Counted from the stretch's first letter, positions 7,055-15,323 are shown. The stretch: 43,934 nt of DNA from an uncultured Acetatifactor sp. (GCA_910586515.1 CAJUGL010000028.1:1-43934), one strand, 5' to 3'. Numbers and translations are program-made. The notes: generated by a model from the letters alone, not told the origin.

Positions 7055-7990
7055 ATGGACAGAGAAAAAATACTGAAAATGGTGGTCATCCTGGCCGGAA
7101 TTGTCGTAATTGCGTGCAGTCTCTCCAAACTTCTGCACAGAGACTCCATAAGTCTCTCCGAATACGCCAGCCAGAACGATATTCCCCGGGAGGAACTTCC
7201 TCCGATAACGTTTTCCCCTTCCGCCGGACCGCAATCCGATCCTTTGGAGAAAGATCAGGACAGCCCCGGGGTCTCATCGGAACCGGACTCCGGCCAGACT
7301 GTGCCCGCAATTCCGGAAAATGACCCGCCGCTCATCGGGGCCTCCCTGAACGCCTCTTCTCAGGAAAAAGACCGCATTCTCCTGGAAGACGGTTTTTATT
7401 ACGAACCGCTTTCCGACAATCTGCGCCGCTATATGACCGGGGTCTCCTTTCCTGCCCCTGAGACCGACGAGGAAGCTTCTCCCGAAATCTCCTTTGACGA
7501 TCTGCGGTATGTGCATATCCTGCATTATGATTTCGACGGACTGATCAGAGAAGGCGAGCTTATATGCAACGAGGCAATAGCCCCGGATCTGGCGGAAATC
7601 TTCCGGGATCTTTACCTCAGCGAATATCAGCTGGAAAAGGTGCTCCTCATCGATGTCTACGACGGCGATGACAATGCCTCCATGGCAGACAATAACACCT
7701 CCTGCTTTAATTACCGGACAGTGGAAGGGAGCAGCAGCCTGTCAAAGCACGCCCTGGGTCTGGCCGTAGATATTAACCCCCTCTACAACCCCTATATCAC
7801 CTACGGAGAAAACGGCGCCCAGGAAGTAGCGCCCGCTTCCGCCTCAGCCTATGCCGACCGTTCCGCCGCTTTTCCCTACAAAATCGACGAGAACGATCTC
7901 TGCTGCAAACTGTTTCTGCAGCATGGCTTTACCTGGGGAGGAAACTGGAACAACGTAAAAGATTATCAGCATTTTCAAAAAGCCAAATAG
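7055..7990 (+). CDS. Membrane-anchored M15-family peptidase (D-Ala-D-Ala/LD-carboxypeptidase-like)
   Basis: 311 residues. An N-terminal anchor (residues 9-25) is followed by a Ser/Pro/Glu-rich linker (about 50-100) and a C-terminal zinc peptidase domain. The M15 motif SKHALGLAVDINPLYNPY supplies ligands His232 and Asp239, and DYQHFQ supplies His306, with a typical WGGNW before it. The start at 7055 follows GAAAGGAG. The family hydrolyses peptide bonds in peptidoglycan stems (VanY, endolysin-like L-Ala-D-Glu and related activities); which bond is cut here cannot be told. The domain should act outside the membrane. The gene stands alone, converging on rplQ through a shared terminator. Confidence 0.88.
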   Translation: MDREKILKMVVILAGIVVIACSLSKLLHRDSISLSEYASQNDIPREELPPITFSPSAGPQSDPLEKDQDSPGVSSEPDSGQTVPAIPENDPPLIGASLNASSQEKDRILLEDGFYYEPLSDNLRRYMTGVSFPAPETDEEASPEISFDDLRYVHILHYDFDGLIREGELICNEAIAPDLAEIFRDLYLSEYQLEKVLLIDVYDGDDNASMADNNTSCFNYRTVEGSSSLSKHALGLAVDINPLYNPYITYGENGAQEVAPASASAYADRSAAFPYKIDENDLCCKLFLQHGFTWGGNWNNVKDYQHFQKAK

Positions 7991-7993
7991 TTT

Positions 7994-8029
7994 AACAGGG
8001 AGCCAACGCAAAAGCATTGACTCCCTGTT
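7994..8029. terminator. Bidirectional terminator between M15 peptidase and rplQ
   Basis: AACAGGGAG (7994-8002) pairs with CTCCCTGTT (8021-8029); T-rich sequence follows on the plus side and the A-rich start of the loop/flank gives a weaker T tract on the minus side. It sits between two convergent genes. Confidence 0.7.
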
Positions 8030-8052
8030 TCTTCCTTAATTACAACAATTCT

Positions 8053-8589
8053 TTATACCAATTCCAGAATTACCTGCATAGCCGCATCTCCCTTGCGGGG
8101 ACCGATCTTGACGATTCTGGTGTAACCGCCCTTACGATCAGCATACCTGGGCCCATATTCATCAAAAAGCTTGGCAACCAGATCCACTTCCTTCGTATTT
8201 CTCTTTCTGCCGGCTGCTTCCGTGGGCACATCCACTACAGGATACAATACCCGCAAAATCTGGCGTCTTGCATGAAGTCTGCTGGGCAGATCCTTTTTGA
8301 TTTCCTTCTCCACGCTGTCAAACTTTGTTACCCTCTTGCCGTCTACGACTTCCTTAACACGCTTTCCGTCCTTATCCTTTACGGGAACCTTTGCGGTAAC
8401 CTTAACGGTCTCGTAATTATCCTTCTCTTTTACCGCCATGGCGATAAGACCTTCCACGATTTTTCTGACTTCCTTAGCTCTTGCCTCGGTGGTAACAATC
8501 TTTCCGTGGTGAATCAATCCTGTCACCTGGTTTCTCAGAAGCGCCTTCCTCTGGGATGATGTTTTGCCGAGCTTTCTGTACTTTGCCAT
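8053..8589 (-). CDS. rplQ: 50S ribosomal protein L17 with internal insertion
   Basis: 178 residues against about 115-130 for most bacterial L17. The N-terminal core (SSQRKALLRNQVTGLIHHG) and C-terminal core (VAKLFDEYGPRYADRKGGYTRI) are both normal. The extra length of about 50 residues lies between roughly 56 and 110 and is rich in Lys, Asp and Val (VPVKDKDGKRVKEVVDGKRV). It is in frame with no sign of a frameshift, so it is probably a lineage-specific surface extension. L17 sits near the peptide exit tunnel. It ends the rpmJ-to-rplQ operon, 153 bp after rpoA. Confidence 0.97.
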   Translation of the reverse strand: MAKYRKLGKTSSQRKALLRNQVTGLIHHGKIVTTEARAKEVRKIVEGLIAMAVKEKDNYETVKVTAKVPVKDKDGKRVKEVVDGKRVTKFDSVEKEIKKDLPSRLHARRQILRVLYPVVDVPTEAAGRKRNTKEVDLVAKLFDEYGPRYADRKGGYTRIVKIGPRKGDAAMQVILELV

Positions 8590-8655
8590 AATATATTTTC
8601 CTTTCTCTTTTCATGATACATCCGGCCACGCTCATTGGACTTACTTACCGAATGC

Positions 8656-8679
8656 GGGCGGTACTTTTCGGTACTGCCC
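8656..8679 (-). other. Intercistronic hairpin between rpoA and rplQ
   Basis: GGGC-GTAC and GTAC-GCCC arms (one mismatch between them) flank a 6-nt loop. No T run follows, so it is more likely an RNA stability or processing element than a terminator. Confidence 0.5.
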
Positions 8680-8742
8680 TTACAGAGATGAACCGCCTGC
8701 GCACCCTTTGGCTTTATCGCCTGCGGAATATCTTTCTTTTGC

Positions 8743-9699
8743 TTACTCTTCGCTTGGATTAAGCTGCAATCCCAGCTCCTTCAATTTAGCCAATACCTCT
8801 TCCAGTGATTTCCGGCCAAGGTTACGAACCTTCATCATATCTTCGGAAGTCCTGTTGCACAATTCTTCCACCGTATTGATGCCCGCACGTTTCAGACAGT
8901 TAAAGGAACGAACGGAAAGTTCCAGCTCATCGATGCTCATCTCCAGAACCTTCTCCCTCTCGTCGTCTTCCTTCTCTACCATAACCTCCGCAGTCTTGGC
9001 ATTTTCTGACAGATCAATAAAAAGACTTAAATGTTCACTCAATACTTTTGCGGCGAGACTGACTGCTTCGTCGGGAACCAGCGTTCCGTTAGTATACACA
9101 TCCAATGTCAGCTTATCATAGTCAGTAATCTGACCCACGCGGGTATTCTCTACCGTTACATTTACCCGCTCCACGGGTGTGTAAATGGAATCTACGGCAA
9201 TCACGCCGATCGGTAAATCCTCGTGTTTGTTCTTATCGGCACTTACATAGCCGCGGCCCTTGGTAATCGTCAGCTCAATATAGAGCTTCGCGTCCTTGCC
9301 GCTCAGCGTGGCAATTACCAAATCCGGGTTTAAGATCTCTATATCCTGATCTGCCTGAATGTCAGAAGCATGTACGATACCTTCACCTTCGTATTCCACA
9401 TATGCAGTTTTGGCCTCATTGGTCTCGCTGTTGTTTTTGATGGCAAGGCTCTTCAGATTCATGATGATTTCTGTCACGTCTTCCTTGATACCGGGAATGG
9501 CGCTGAACTCGTGCAGCACGCCCTCCACTTTGATCTGGCTCACTGCCGCGCCGGGCAGGGAGGAGAGCATGATTCTTCTCAATGAATTGCCGAGGGTAAT
9601 GCCATATCCCCTCTCCAGGGGTTCCACGACGAACTTGCCGTACTTCTTGTCTTCTGAAATTTCAGCAACCTCAATATTCGGTCTTTCAAATTCAAACAC
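8743..9699 (-). CDS. rpoA: RNA polymerase alpha subunit
   Basis: 318 residues. The N-terminal assembly domain (LERGYGITLGNSLRRIMLSSLPGAA) is followed by a linker and the C-terminal domain (FNCLKRAGINTVEELCNRTSEDMMKVRNLGRKSLEEV), which binds UP elements and activators. The GTG at 9699 is chosen: AAGGAGG lies 7 nt upstream, and the product then begins MFEFERPNIEV as in other clostridia. An ATG at 9720 would place that ribosome-binding site inside the gene and has no SD of its own. Gene order rpsK-rpsD-rpoA-rplQ is standard. Confidence 0.97.
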   Translation of the reverse strand: MFEFERPNIEVAEISEDKKYGKFVVEPLERGYGITLGNSLRRIMLSSLPGAAVSQIKVEGVLHEFSAIPGIKEDVTEIIMNLKSLAIKNNSETNEAKTAYVEYEGEGIVHASDIQADQDIEILNPDLVIATLSGKDAKLYIELTITKGRGYVSADKNKHEDLPIGVIAVDSIYTPVERVNVTVENTRVGQITDYDKLTLDVYTNGTLVPDEAVSLAAKVLSEHLSLFIDLSENAKTAEVMVEKEDDEREKVLEMSIDELELSVRSFNCLKRAGINTVEELCNRTSEDMMKVRNLGRKSLEEVLAKLKELGLQLNPSEE

Positions 9700-9781
9700 T
9701 CGAATACCCTCCTTTTTCATGTTATTCAGACAATGAAAAATCCGCCGGGCGTACTTTCCATTGGATTAAGACACAAGCACT

Positions 9782-9825
9782 CTGAAGCCATATATCACCG
9801 ATAACCGGTAAATATATGGCCTCAG
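9782..9825 (-). other. Large intercistronic hairpin between rpsD and rpoA
   Basis: CTGAAGCCATATAT (9782-9795) and ATATATGGCCTCAG (9812-9825) are near-perfect inverted repeats around a 16-nt loop. There is no T run. It lies between rpsD and rpoA and could set the ratio of S4 to RNA polymerase by processing or protection, or be an S4 target; both are inference. Confidence 0.6.
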
Positions 9826-9838
9826 AGGCCGGCAGGGC

Positions 9839-10432
9839 TTACTTGGAGTACAACTCGACAATAAGCATTTCATCTACAGGAACGTCAATCATTTCTCTGG
9901 TAGGAATATTCTTGATATTACCCTTTAAATTTTCCATATCTACATCCATCCATTCAGGTACCAGCCTTCCGCCGGTCACCTCAACGATGTCCTTATATCT
10001 CTGCAGTGACTTTGCCTTTTCGCTGATTTCGACCGTATCGCCGGCCTTGATCAGATAAGAAGGAATATTCACCGGTTTGCCGTTTACCAGTATGTGCTTA
10101 TGGCCTACAACCTGTCTTGCCTCTCTCCTGGTTCTGGCAAAGCCCATACGGAACACCACGTTATCCAGCCGGCACTCCAGCATGGACATCAGATTCTCAC
10201 CGGTCATTCCCTTCATACGGTCAGCTTTCTTATAATAATTCCTGAAGGGCTTTTCCAGCACGCCGTAAATAAACTTAGCCTTCTGCTTCTCGCGCAGCTG
10301 AAGTCCGTACTCGCTTATCTTCTTTCCTGCCCTTGCATTCTGTCTCTTTGATTTCTTGTCATAGCCCAGGTAGGACGGCTCCAAACCCAGGGACCTGCAT
10401 CTCTTCAGCACGGGTACACGATTTACTGCCAT
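9839..10432 (-). CDS. rpsD: 30S ribosomal protein S4
   Basis: 197 residues with the S4 RNA-binding fold MLECRLDNVVFRMGFARTRREARQVVGHKHILVNG. The N-terminal segment lacks the four-cysteine zinc site (only one Cys, in VLKRCRSLG), so it is the zinc-independent form. S4 nucleates assembly of the 30S body. It lies 94 bp after rpsK and 139 bp before rpoA. An S4 repressor role on this operon is known in enterobacteria; here it is only a possibility. Confidence 0.97.
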   Translation of the reverse strand: MAVNRVPVLKRCRSLGLEPSYLGYDKKSKRQNARAGKKISEYGLQLREKQKAKFIYGVLEKPFRNYYKKADRMKGMTGENLMSMLECRLDNVVFRMGFARTRREARQVVGHKHILVNGKPVNIPSYLIKAGDTVEISEKAKSLQRYKDIVEVTGGRLVPEWMDVDMENLKGNIKNIPTREMIDVPVDEMLIVELYSK

Positions 10433-10526
10433 TGTTTTTCTTCCTCTTCTTTCTTTGTCTGTTTACAATACCCTCCGGCACCTTCGTCCAGCTAACGATA
10501 ACCGTTCATTATCCTGCATGTGGGGA

Positions 10527-10922
10527 TTAGACGCGGCGCCTCTTGGGAGGACGGCATCCGTTGTGGGGCACAGGGGTCACGTCGCGTATGCTCACCACTT
10601 CCAGGCCGCAGGCGGAAAGCGCTCTGATGGCAGCCTCACGTCCCGAACCCGGTCCCTTTACAAACACATCGACGGATTTTAATCCATGTATCAAAGCAGC
10701 CTTCGTAGCTGTCTCTGCCGCCATCTGAGCGGCATACGGAGTAGATTTCCTTGAACCTCTAAATCCCAGACCGCCGGCGCTTGCCCAGCTGAGCGCATTT
10801 CCTTCTGTATCCGTCAGCGTAACAATGGTATTGTTAAAAGAAGACTGGATATGCGCCTGTCCGCGTTCAACGTTTTTCTTTACACGCTTTTTTGTCACTT
10901 TTTTTGCAACTTGCTTAGCCAT
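10527..10922 (-). CDS. rpsK: 30S ribosomal protein S11
   Basis: 131 residues with the family blocks HIQSSFNNTIVTLTD, GFRGSRKSTPYAAQ and the C-terminal NGCRPPKRRRV. The lysine-rich N-terminus is typical. It forms part of the 30S platform near the mRNA exit. It lies 49 bp after rpsM. Confidence 0.98.
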   Translation of the reverse strand: MAKQVAKKVTKKRVKKNVERGQAHIQSSFNNTIVTLTDTEGNALSWASAGGLGFRGSRKSTPYAAQMAAETATKAALIHGLKSVDVFVKGPGSGREAAIRALSACGLEVVSIRDVTPVPHNGCRPPKRRRV

Positions 10923-10971
10923 TTTAAACTAACCTACTTTCTCATCTTTTTACAGTTACCTGGACCCTTTG

Positions 10972-11343
10972 TTACTTCTTCTTGTTTGCAACGGTTCTCT
11001 TGGGTCCCTTGCGGGTTCTGGCATTGTTCTTGGTATTCTGCCCACGAACAGGAAGGCCCTTACGGTGACGGATACCGCGATAGCATCCGATTTCCTGAAG
11101 TCTCTTGATATTCAGGGCGATCTCACGTCTCAAATCACCCTCCACCGTCACGCCGAGCTTTTCGATCGCTTCCGAAATTCTCTTCACCTCGTCATCGGTG
11201 ATATTTCTGACCCTGGTGTCAGGATTCACGCCTGCCTCTGCCAGAATCTTGTTAGAGGTAGTTCTGCCTATCCCATAAACATAGGTCAAACCGATTTCAA
11301 TTCGTTTCTCTCTGGGTAAGTCAACACCTGCGATACGAGCCAT
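10972..11343 (-). CDS. rpsM: 30S ribosomal protein S13
   Basis: 123 residues starting MARIAGVDLPREKRIEIGLTYV... with the conserved GLPVRGQ and TKNNARTRKGPKRT blocks. The basic tail contacts P-site tRNA. It has a GGAGG 6-7 nt upstream and is preceded by an unusually long 377-bp leader after rpmJ, described separately. Confidence 0.98.
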   Translation of the reverse strand: MARIAGVDLPREKRIEIGLTYVYGIGRTTSNKILAEAGVNPDTRVRNITDDEVKRISEAIEKLGVTVEGDLRREIALNIKRLQEIGCYRGIRHRKGLPVRGQNTKNNARTRKGPKRTVANKKK

Positions 11344-11720
11344 TTACATTTCCTCCATTTTCTACGCCCCATCCGTCTCCCGAATGCGCGTATTCGCTGT
11401 TACTAATTGATTGGGGCTTCCACCCAACCGGACATCCATCCGAATCTGATCCATCCGATCTTTCCAGAATGCTGCAGATCATCCCGAAAAACACACCTGC
11501 ACATTTTCAGGAATAAAAGCCGGAATTTCTCGGGCTGCATCCTCTGATGCCTTGAAACTCCTTTTCATTCTGGTATCAAGAAGTAATCTCCTGCAAGCTC
11601 TATCCCAGTTCTATGATAATCAGCGCCCCGCTTACACCGGGCGCCGGTTCAGCCGCACATAAAAACCGTCAAGAACTCACTTAGCCTGACGCGCCTGCCA
11701 AAGCAGCGCACAGACGGTGA
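11344..11720 (-). promoter_or_regulatory. 377-bp non-coding gap/leader between rpmJ and rpsM
   Basis: No open frame with a ribosome site is evident. On the minus strand it holds a GCGCCC/GGGGCGC hairpin in its first third, two copies of TCGGATGGAT near 11440-11470, and a domain directly before rpsM. In that domain GCCCCA (11417-11412 on the minus strand) pairs with TGGGGC (11371-11366) around about 40 nt. It may be a structured leader controlling rpsM and the genes after it. Confidence 0.45.
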
Positions 11721-11834
11721 TTATCCTTGTCTCTGCTTATGCTTCGGATTCTCACAGATCACTCTGATGCGTCCTTTTCTCTTAATGATTTTGCACTTTT
11801 CGCACATTGGCTTTACTGATGATCTAACCTTCAC
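11721..11834 (-). CDS. rpmJ: 50S ribosomal protein L36
   Basis: 37 residues, read as MKVRSSVKPMCEKCKIIKRK and onward to the ending NPKHKQRQG. It starts at GTG with AGGAGGG 8 nt upstream. It is the zinc-ribbon (C+) form: CxxC (Cys11, Cys14), then Cys27 and His32. It is normally the gene directly after infA; here a membrane-protein gene separates them, and rpmJ has its own promoter 34 bp upstream. Confidence 0.97.
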   Translation of the reverse strand: MKVRSSVKPMCEKCKIIKRKGRIRVICENPKHKQRQG

Positions 11835-11867
11835 GTTAAACCCTCCTTTCAAAAAAGACCATTTCGT

Positions 11868-11896
11868 ATTATAACATGGACAATTGCCATTTGCAA
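11868..11896 (-). promoter_or_regulatory. Promoter for rpmJ-rpsM-rpsK-rpsD-rpoA-rplQ
   Basis: TTGCAA (11896-11891), 17-nt spacer, perfect TATAAT (11873-11868). It lies in the gap after the membrane-protein gene, so the alpha-operon genes do not depend on read-through across that gene. Confidence 0.8.
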
Positions 11897-11923
11897 GCAA
11901 TTTCCGTATTTTTTCTCAAAAAT

Positions 11924-13228
11924 TTACCGTTTTCTGATAAGCGTTCCCCTGTCTAACCCCTGCACTGAGCAGAGAACCATACACCATAGCGCCATCACCG
12001 ATACCCCCATTATCCGGAAGGTAAAAATACAGTGAATTGCCGTGTGATTCTGTGTCAGCACCAGCCATCCCACGGGAAACAGAGCCGCGGCAGCCAGACA
12101 GGCCGCCGACATCCCCCATTCCCTGCTGCGGCCCTTCGCCATACGGCAGCCCACAGACAGCAGGGCCGCCAAAAACAGAACCCAAAAACCGATGGCATAC
12201 AAGGGCGAATCATACTGTCCCAGCACTGCGGCCAGTGTCCTCTCCACTCCGGAGAAGACGGAGCCGTAGCCGTCCAGAGGGGATGTCCTGTTAATCACGG
12301 ACCAAACCGCATCTCTCAATGTCCCCGTCCGGCAGATCACATCCGCCGCAACCCATTTCATCCCCCACATGCCCACATAACCCACTGCCCAGCATGCACA
12401 GTTCCAAAATGTCTGCCGTAAAGTCTCCTTCCACCCTTTCCTTTCCCCTGCCTGCACCAGCCATACGCAGAGCGGCACACCCAGAGTTACCACCGGATAG
12501 GTCAGGAAATCCATATAGGCAGTCAGAATCCCCACCAGCAGAAAAAATTCTTCATGACGTTTTTTCGTTTCCATTCTATCGAAACCGAGAAGCAGGACAA
12601 GAACCGCAGTCAGCGTAATCAGCCAGCACACCGACATCGCCAGAGAAAACCAGATGCGCAGAGGCTTCATAAACAAAAAAGTATACAGGACGCCCAATCC
12701 GATACCTGCCCTGCGCCGATAAAACGCCGCCCCCAGCACGGCCAGAAGCAGCCCTCCCTGTACGAACAGCAGCAGCTTCTCTACATATACCCAGGACATA
12801 CACATCAGAAGAGGCTTCAGAACCACCAGATACCCATGCCAATACCGGGAGTATTCTCTCAGGTACATGCCCTCCTCACCTCTGCGCAGAAACACCGGCA
12901 GAGACTCCTCCGTGAGCCAGGTGGACTCGTTTCCCAGGTCATAATGATAGATATTCATGGCATGAGCCAGAGGCCCCTGCCCTTCCACCTTCTCCAGCGC
13001 GTTCTGCACCATTAAGCAGTCGGTAAAATTTTCCTTGAGATTAATGATCTCCTTCCTCTCCGCGCTGCCCTCCGGATCCTCTGCCACTTCCAGCATTTCA
13101 TACAGAGATTCCTCAACATGCTTCCTGGCAGCCTCCACCGGAAGCAGGAAGACGAGCGTCAGCAGAAATATGCCCGCTGCCACACTGCAGATCAATATAA
13201 TCAATACATTCCGTATCCTTCTCTTCAT
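11924..13228 (-). CDS. Polytopic membrane protein of unknown function (GT-C-like), embedded between infA and rpmJ
   Basis: 434 residues. One membrane segment lies at residues 8-30, then an extracytoplasmic loop of about 100 residues (31-130). About nine further hydrophobic segments cover 135-425 (for example 150-170, 194-215, 228-256, 340-360, 375-392, 398-420). The loop ends YSRYWHGYLVVLKPLL and the late segment reads QNHTAIHCIFTFRIMG. This topology, with an early outside loop and aromatic/His-rich ends, recalls GT-C lipid-linked sugar transferases, but no catalytic Asp motif is certain and I name no function. GGAGGAAGCAGGAATG sets the start, 28 bp after infA, so the two are probably co-transcribed. 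Such a gene is not part of the usual infA-rpmJ pair. Confidence 0.85.
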   Translation of the reverse strand: MKRRIRNVLIILICSVAAGIFLLTLVFLLPVEAARKHVEESLYEMLEVAEDPEGSAERKEIINLKENFTDCLMVQNALEKVEGQGPLAHAMNIYHYDLGNESTWLTEESLPVFLRRGEEGMYLREYSRYWHGYLVVLKPLLMCMSWVYVEKLLLFVQGGLLLAVLGAAFYRRRAGIGLGVLYTFLFMKPLRIWFSLAMSVCWLITLTAVLVLLLGFDRMETKKRHEEFFLLVGILTAYMDFLTYPVVTLGVPLCVWLVQAGERKGWKETLRQTFWNCACWAVGYVGMWGMKWVAADVICRTGTLRDAVWSVINRTSPLDGYGSVFSGVERTLAAVLGQYDSPLYAIGFWVLFLAALLSVGCRMAKGRSREWGMSAACLAAAALFPVGWLVLTQNHTAIHCIFTFRIMGVSVMALWCMVLCSVQGLDRGTLIRKR

Positions 13229-13256
13229 TCCTGCTTCCTCCGGACTATTCCAGCGC

Positions 13257-13475
13257 CTACTTATCCCGCCAGATTATGCGGCCCTTGCTCAAATCGTAGG
13301 GAGAAAGCTCCAGCGTCACCCTGTCGCCGGGAAGAATGCGGATAAAGTTCTGGCGAAGCTTGCCGCTGATATGCGCCAGCACACGATGCCCGTTCTCCAG
13401 CTCCACCTGGAACATGGTATTGGGCAATTTCTCCACAACTGTACCCTCAATTTCAATTACATCACTTTTAGACAT
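13257..13475 (-). CDS. infA: Translation initiation factor IF-1
   Basis: 72 residues, MSKSDVIEIEGTVVEKLPN..., a single OB-fold that binds the 30S A site during initiation. The typical HISGKLRQNFIRILPGDRV and C-terminal RIIWR are present. It lies 42 bp after the KOW-domain gene and 28 bp before the membrane-protein gene. Confidence 0.98.
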   Translation of the reverse strand: MSKSDVIEIEGTVVEKLPNTMFQVELENGHRVLAHISGKLRQNFIRILPGDRVTLELSPYDLSKGRIIWRDK

Positions 13476-13517
13476 ACATTTCCTCCATCTTTGCTAACTC
13501 TGCTGAAAATTGTATCA

Positions 13518-13790
13518 TTAACAATCAATACTCTGTCCCTCTGCATACAGCTTCAGTTCATGACGGATCTCCTCCGCATATACCTTTTCTCCGCCCTGTA
13601 GCTTCCGAAGCAGCGCCTCCCCCACCGTGCCGTTAATCGGCTGGATATGTTTCAGCCTCTTCTTTTTCGGCCGCTCCGGAGGTTTCAGACGTCCGTCGCA
13701 GAGGTATACAAAATCCCCTTCATGGGCCACGATCACATAGAGCGTATCCTTATCGCGCCCTGCCCTGGACGTTGCCATCTGTCCTACCAT
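13518..13790 (-). CDS. KOW-domain RNA-binding protein
   Basis: 90 residues. The N-terminal MVGQMATSRAGRDKDTLYVI is a KOW-type beta strand with the usual small residues before the turn, followed by a basic RPKKKRLKHIQ stretch. The start at 13790 has AAGGGGGAC about 8 nt upstream; an upstream ATG at 13829 lacks a site. A small L14e-like KOW protein between map and infA is common in Clostridia. RNA binding, probably to ribosomal RNA or mRNA, is inferred from the fold. Confidence 0.85.
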   Translation of the reverse strand: MVGQMATSRAGRDKDTLYVIVAHEGDFVYLCDGRLKPPERPKKKRLKHIQPINGTVGEALLRKLQGGEKVYAEEIRHELKLYAEGQSIDC

Positions 13791-13840
13791 ATTTAAAAGT
13801 CCCCCTTCTCTTGATAAGGTCGGTTTCAATTCTCACCGGG

Positions 13841-14593
13841 TCAGCATACAGTCAGGATTTCCGGTTCGCCCTCTGTTATCAAAATGGTGTTCTCATAATG
13901 CGCAGACAGAGAACCGTCTTCCGTCACCACCGTCCAGTTGTCGTCCAGCCACTCCACGTCCCCCCGTCCCATATTGATCATGGGTTCCACAGCCAAAGTC
14001 ATTCCGGGGCGGAGTTTTGGGCCCCTCTTGATCTGCGCAAAATTCGGAATCTGAGGATCTTCATGAAGTCTGGTTCCCACGCCATGTCCCACAAGATCCC
14101 TGACGATTCCGTATCCGTAAGGTTTTACATAGGCAGCAATGGCATTGGAAATGTCAAAAAGATGATTGCCGGCTTTTGCCATCTTTATACCTGCGAAAAA
14201 GCTTTCTCTGGTCACGTCCATCAATTGCCGCGCCTCGTCAGAGACTCTTCCCACGGCATGCGTTCTGGCCTGATCAGAGTGATATCCCCTGTAAATCATT
14301 CCCGCATCCAGGCTCACAATATCTCCCTCCTGCAGTATGCGCCGCTTGCTGGGGATACCGTGCACTACCTCGTCGTTCACAGAGATGCAAATGCTGGCCG
14401 GATACCCGTTGTAGTGGAGGAAATTCGGAATTCCCCCCAGTTTGCGTATCAGGCTGTCTCCCTTTATATCAATTTCCCTGGTCGATATACCGGGCCGAAT
14501 AAATTCCTCCAGCTCCTTATGTACAATGGCCAGTCTCCTGCAGGATTCCCTGATCAGCTTAATCTGTTCGTCCGTCTTAATAATTATACCCAT
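13841..14593 (-). CDS. map: Methionine aminopeptidase, type I
   Basis: 250 residues. The metal-binding set of type I enzymes is visible: the first aspartate in SLDAGMIYRGYHSDQAR with the second in HSD, the histidine in GHGVGTRLHEDP, the glutamate in LAVEPMIN and the last in VVTEDGSLSAHYE. It removes the initiator methionine after deformylation. It lies 15 bp after adk, a conserved pair. The N-terminal Cys4 zinc extension of some Firmicute enzymes is absent. Confidence 0.97.
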   Translation of the reverse strand: MGIIIKTDEQIKLIRESCRRLAIVHKELEEFIRPGISTREIDIKGDSLIRKLGGIPNFLHYNGYPASICISVNDEVVHGIPSKRRILQEGDIVSLDAGMIYRGYHSDQARTHAVGRVSDEARQLMDVTRESFFAGIKMAKAGNHLFDISNAIAAYVKPYGYGIVRDLVGHGVGTRLHEDPQIPNFAQIKRGPKLRPGMTLAVEPMINMGRGDVEWLDDNWTVVTEDGSLSAHYENTILITEGEPEILTVC

Positions 14594-14608
14594 GCTATGC
14601 CAACTTCC

Positions 14609-15250
14609 CTAGTTCAATATATCCGTAATGGCCTGAAATACATCCTGCATATCCATTGTCCCGTCCACGGTCTTTAAGATACCTTTCCGGGTATAGTACT
14701 CAATCAAAGGCTGTGTCTGATCGTGGTACACCTTCAGACGATTCAGCACGGTCTCCGGCCTGTCGTCATCCCTCAGCACCAGCTCACTGCCGCAGCTGTC
14801 GCATACGCCCTCCTGCTTGGGCGGAATATGCTCCACATGATATGTGGCGCCGCACTTTAAGCAGGCACGCCTGCCCGACATTCTCTTCACGATATTCTCG
14901 TCCGGCACGTCTACATCAACCGCGTAATCGATCTTTTCTCCCAGTTTCTCCAATGCGCCGTCAAGCACCTCCGCCTGAGGAATGGTCCTGGGGAAGCCGT
15001 CCAGCACATACCCGTCTCTGCAATCCTCCTGAGCCACTCTGTCCAGAAGAATTTTCACGGTAAGTTCGTCGGGAACCAAGAGCCCCTGATCCATGTACTG
15101 CTTTGCCTCTCTGCCCAGCTCCGTGCCGTTTTTAATATTGGCCCGGAATATGTCCCCTGTGGATACATGGGGAATTCCATACTTCTCCGCAATCATTTTC
15201 GCCTGTGTCCCCTTGCCTGCGCCGGGAGCACCTAACATAATAATCTTCAT
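14609..15250 (-). CDS. adk: Adenylate kinase
   Basis: 213 residues. The P-loop is GAPGAGKGTQ at residues 7-16, the NMP-binding part has STGDIFRANI and DGFPRTIPQAE, and the lid domain carries a structural zinc site (CLKCGATYH...CDSCGS). This is the long, zinc-containing Gram-positive form. It interconverts 2 ADP and ATP + AMP. A promoter at 15295-15323 gives it and the genes after it independent expression from secY. Confidence 0.98.
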   Translation of the reverse strand: MKIIMLGAPGAGKGTQAKMIAEKYGIPHVSTGDIFRANIKNGTELGREAKQYMDQGLLVPDELTVKILLDRVAQEDCRDGYVLDGFPRTIPQAEVLDGALEKLGEKIDYAVDVDVPDENIVKRMSGRRACLKCGATYHVEHIPPKQEGVCDSCGSELVLRDDDRPETVLNRLKVYHDQTQPLIEYYTRKGILKTVDGTMDMQDVFQAITDILN

Positions 15251-15294
15251 TTTCCTGCCTCTCTCCGCTAAACTATAGATTCTGATTCAAAACT

Positions 15295-15323
15295 ATTGTA
15301 CCCATTTCCCGCATATTTTGCAA
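15295..15323 (-). promoter_or_regulatory. Promoter for adk-map-KOW-infA
   Basis: TTGCAA (15323-15318), 17-nt spacer, TACAAT (15300-15295). It lies downstream of the hairpin that follows secY. Confidence 0.72.
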
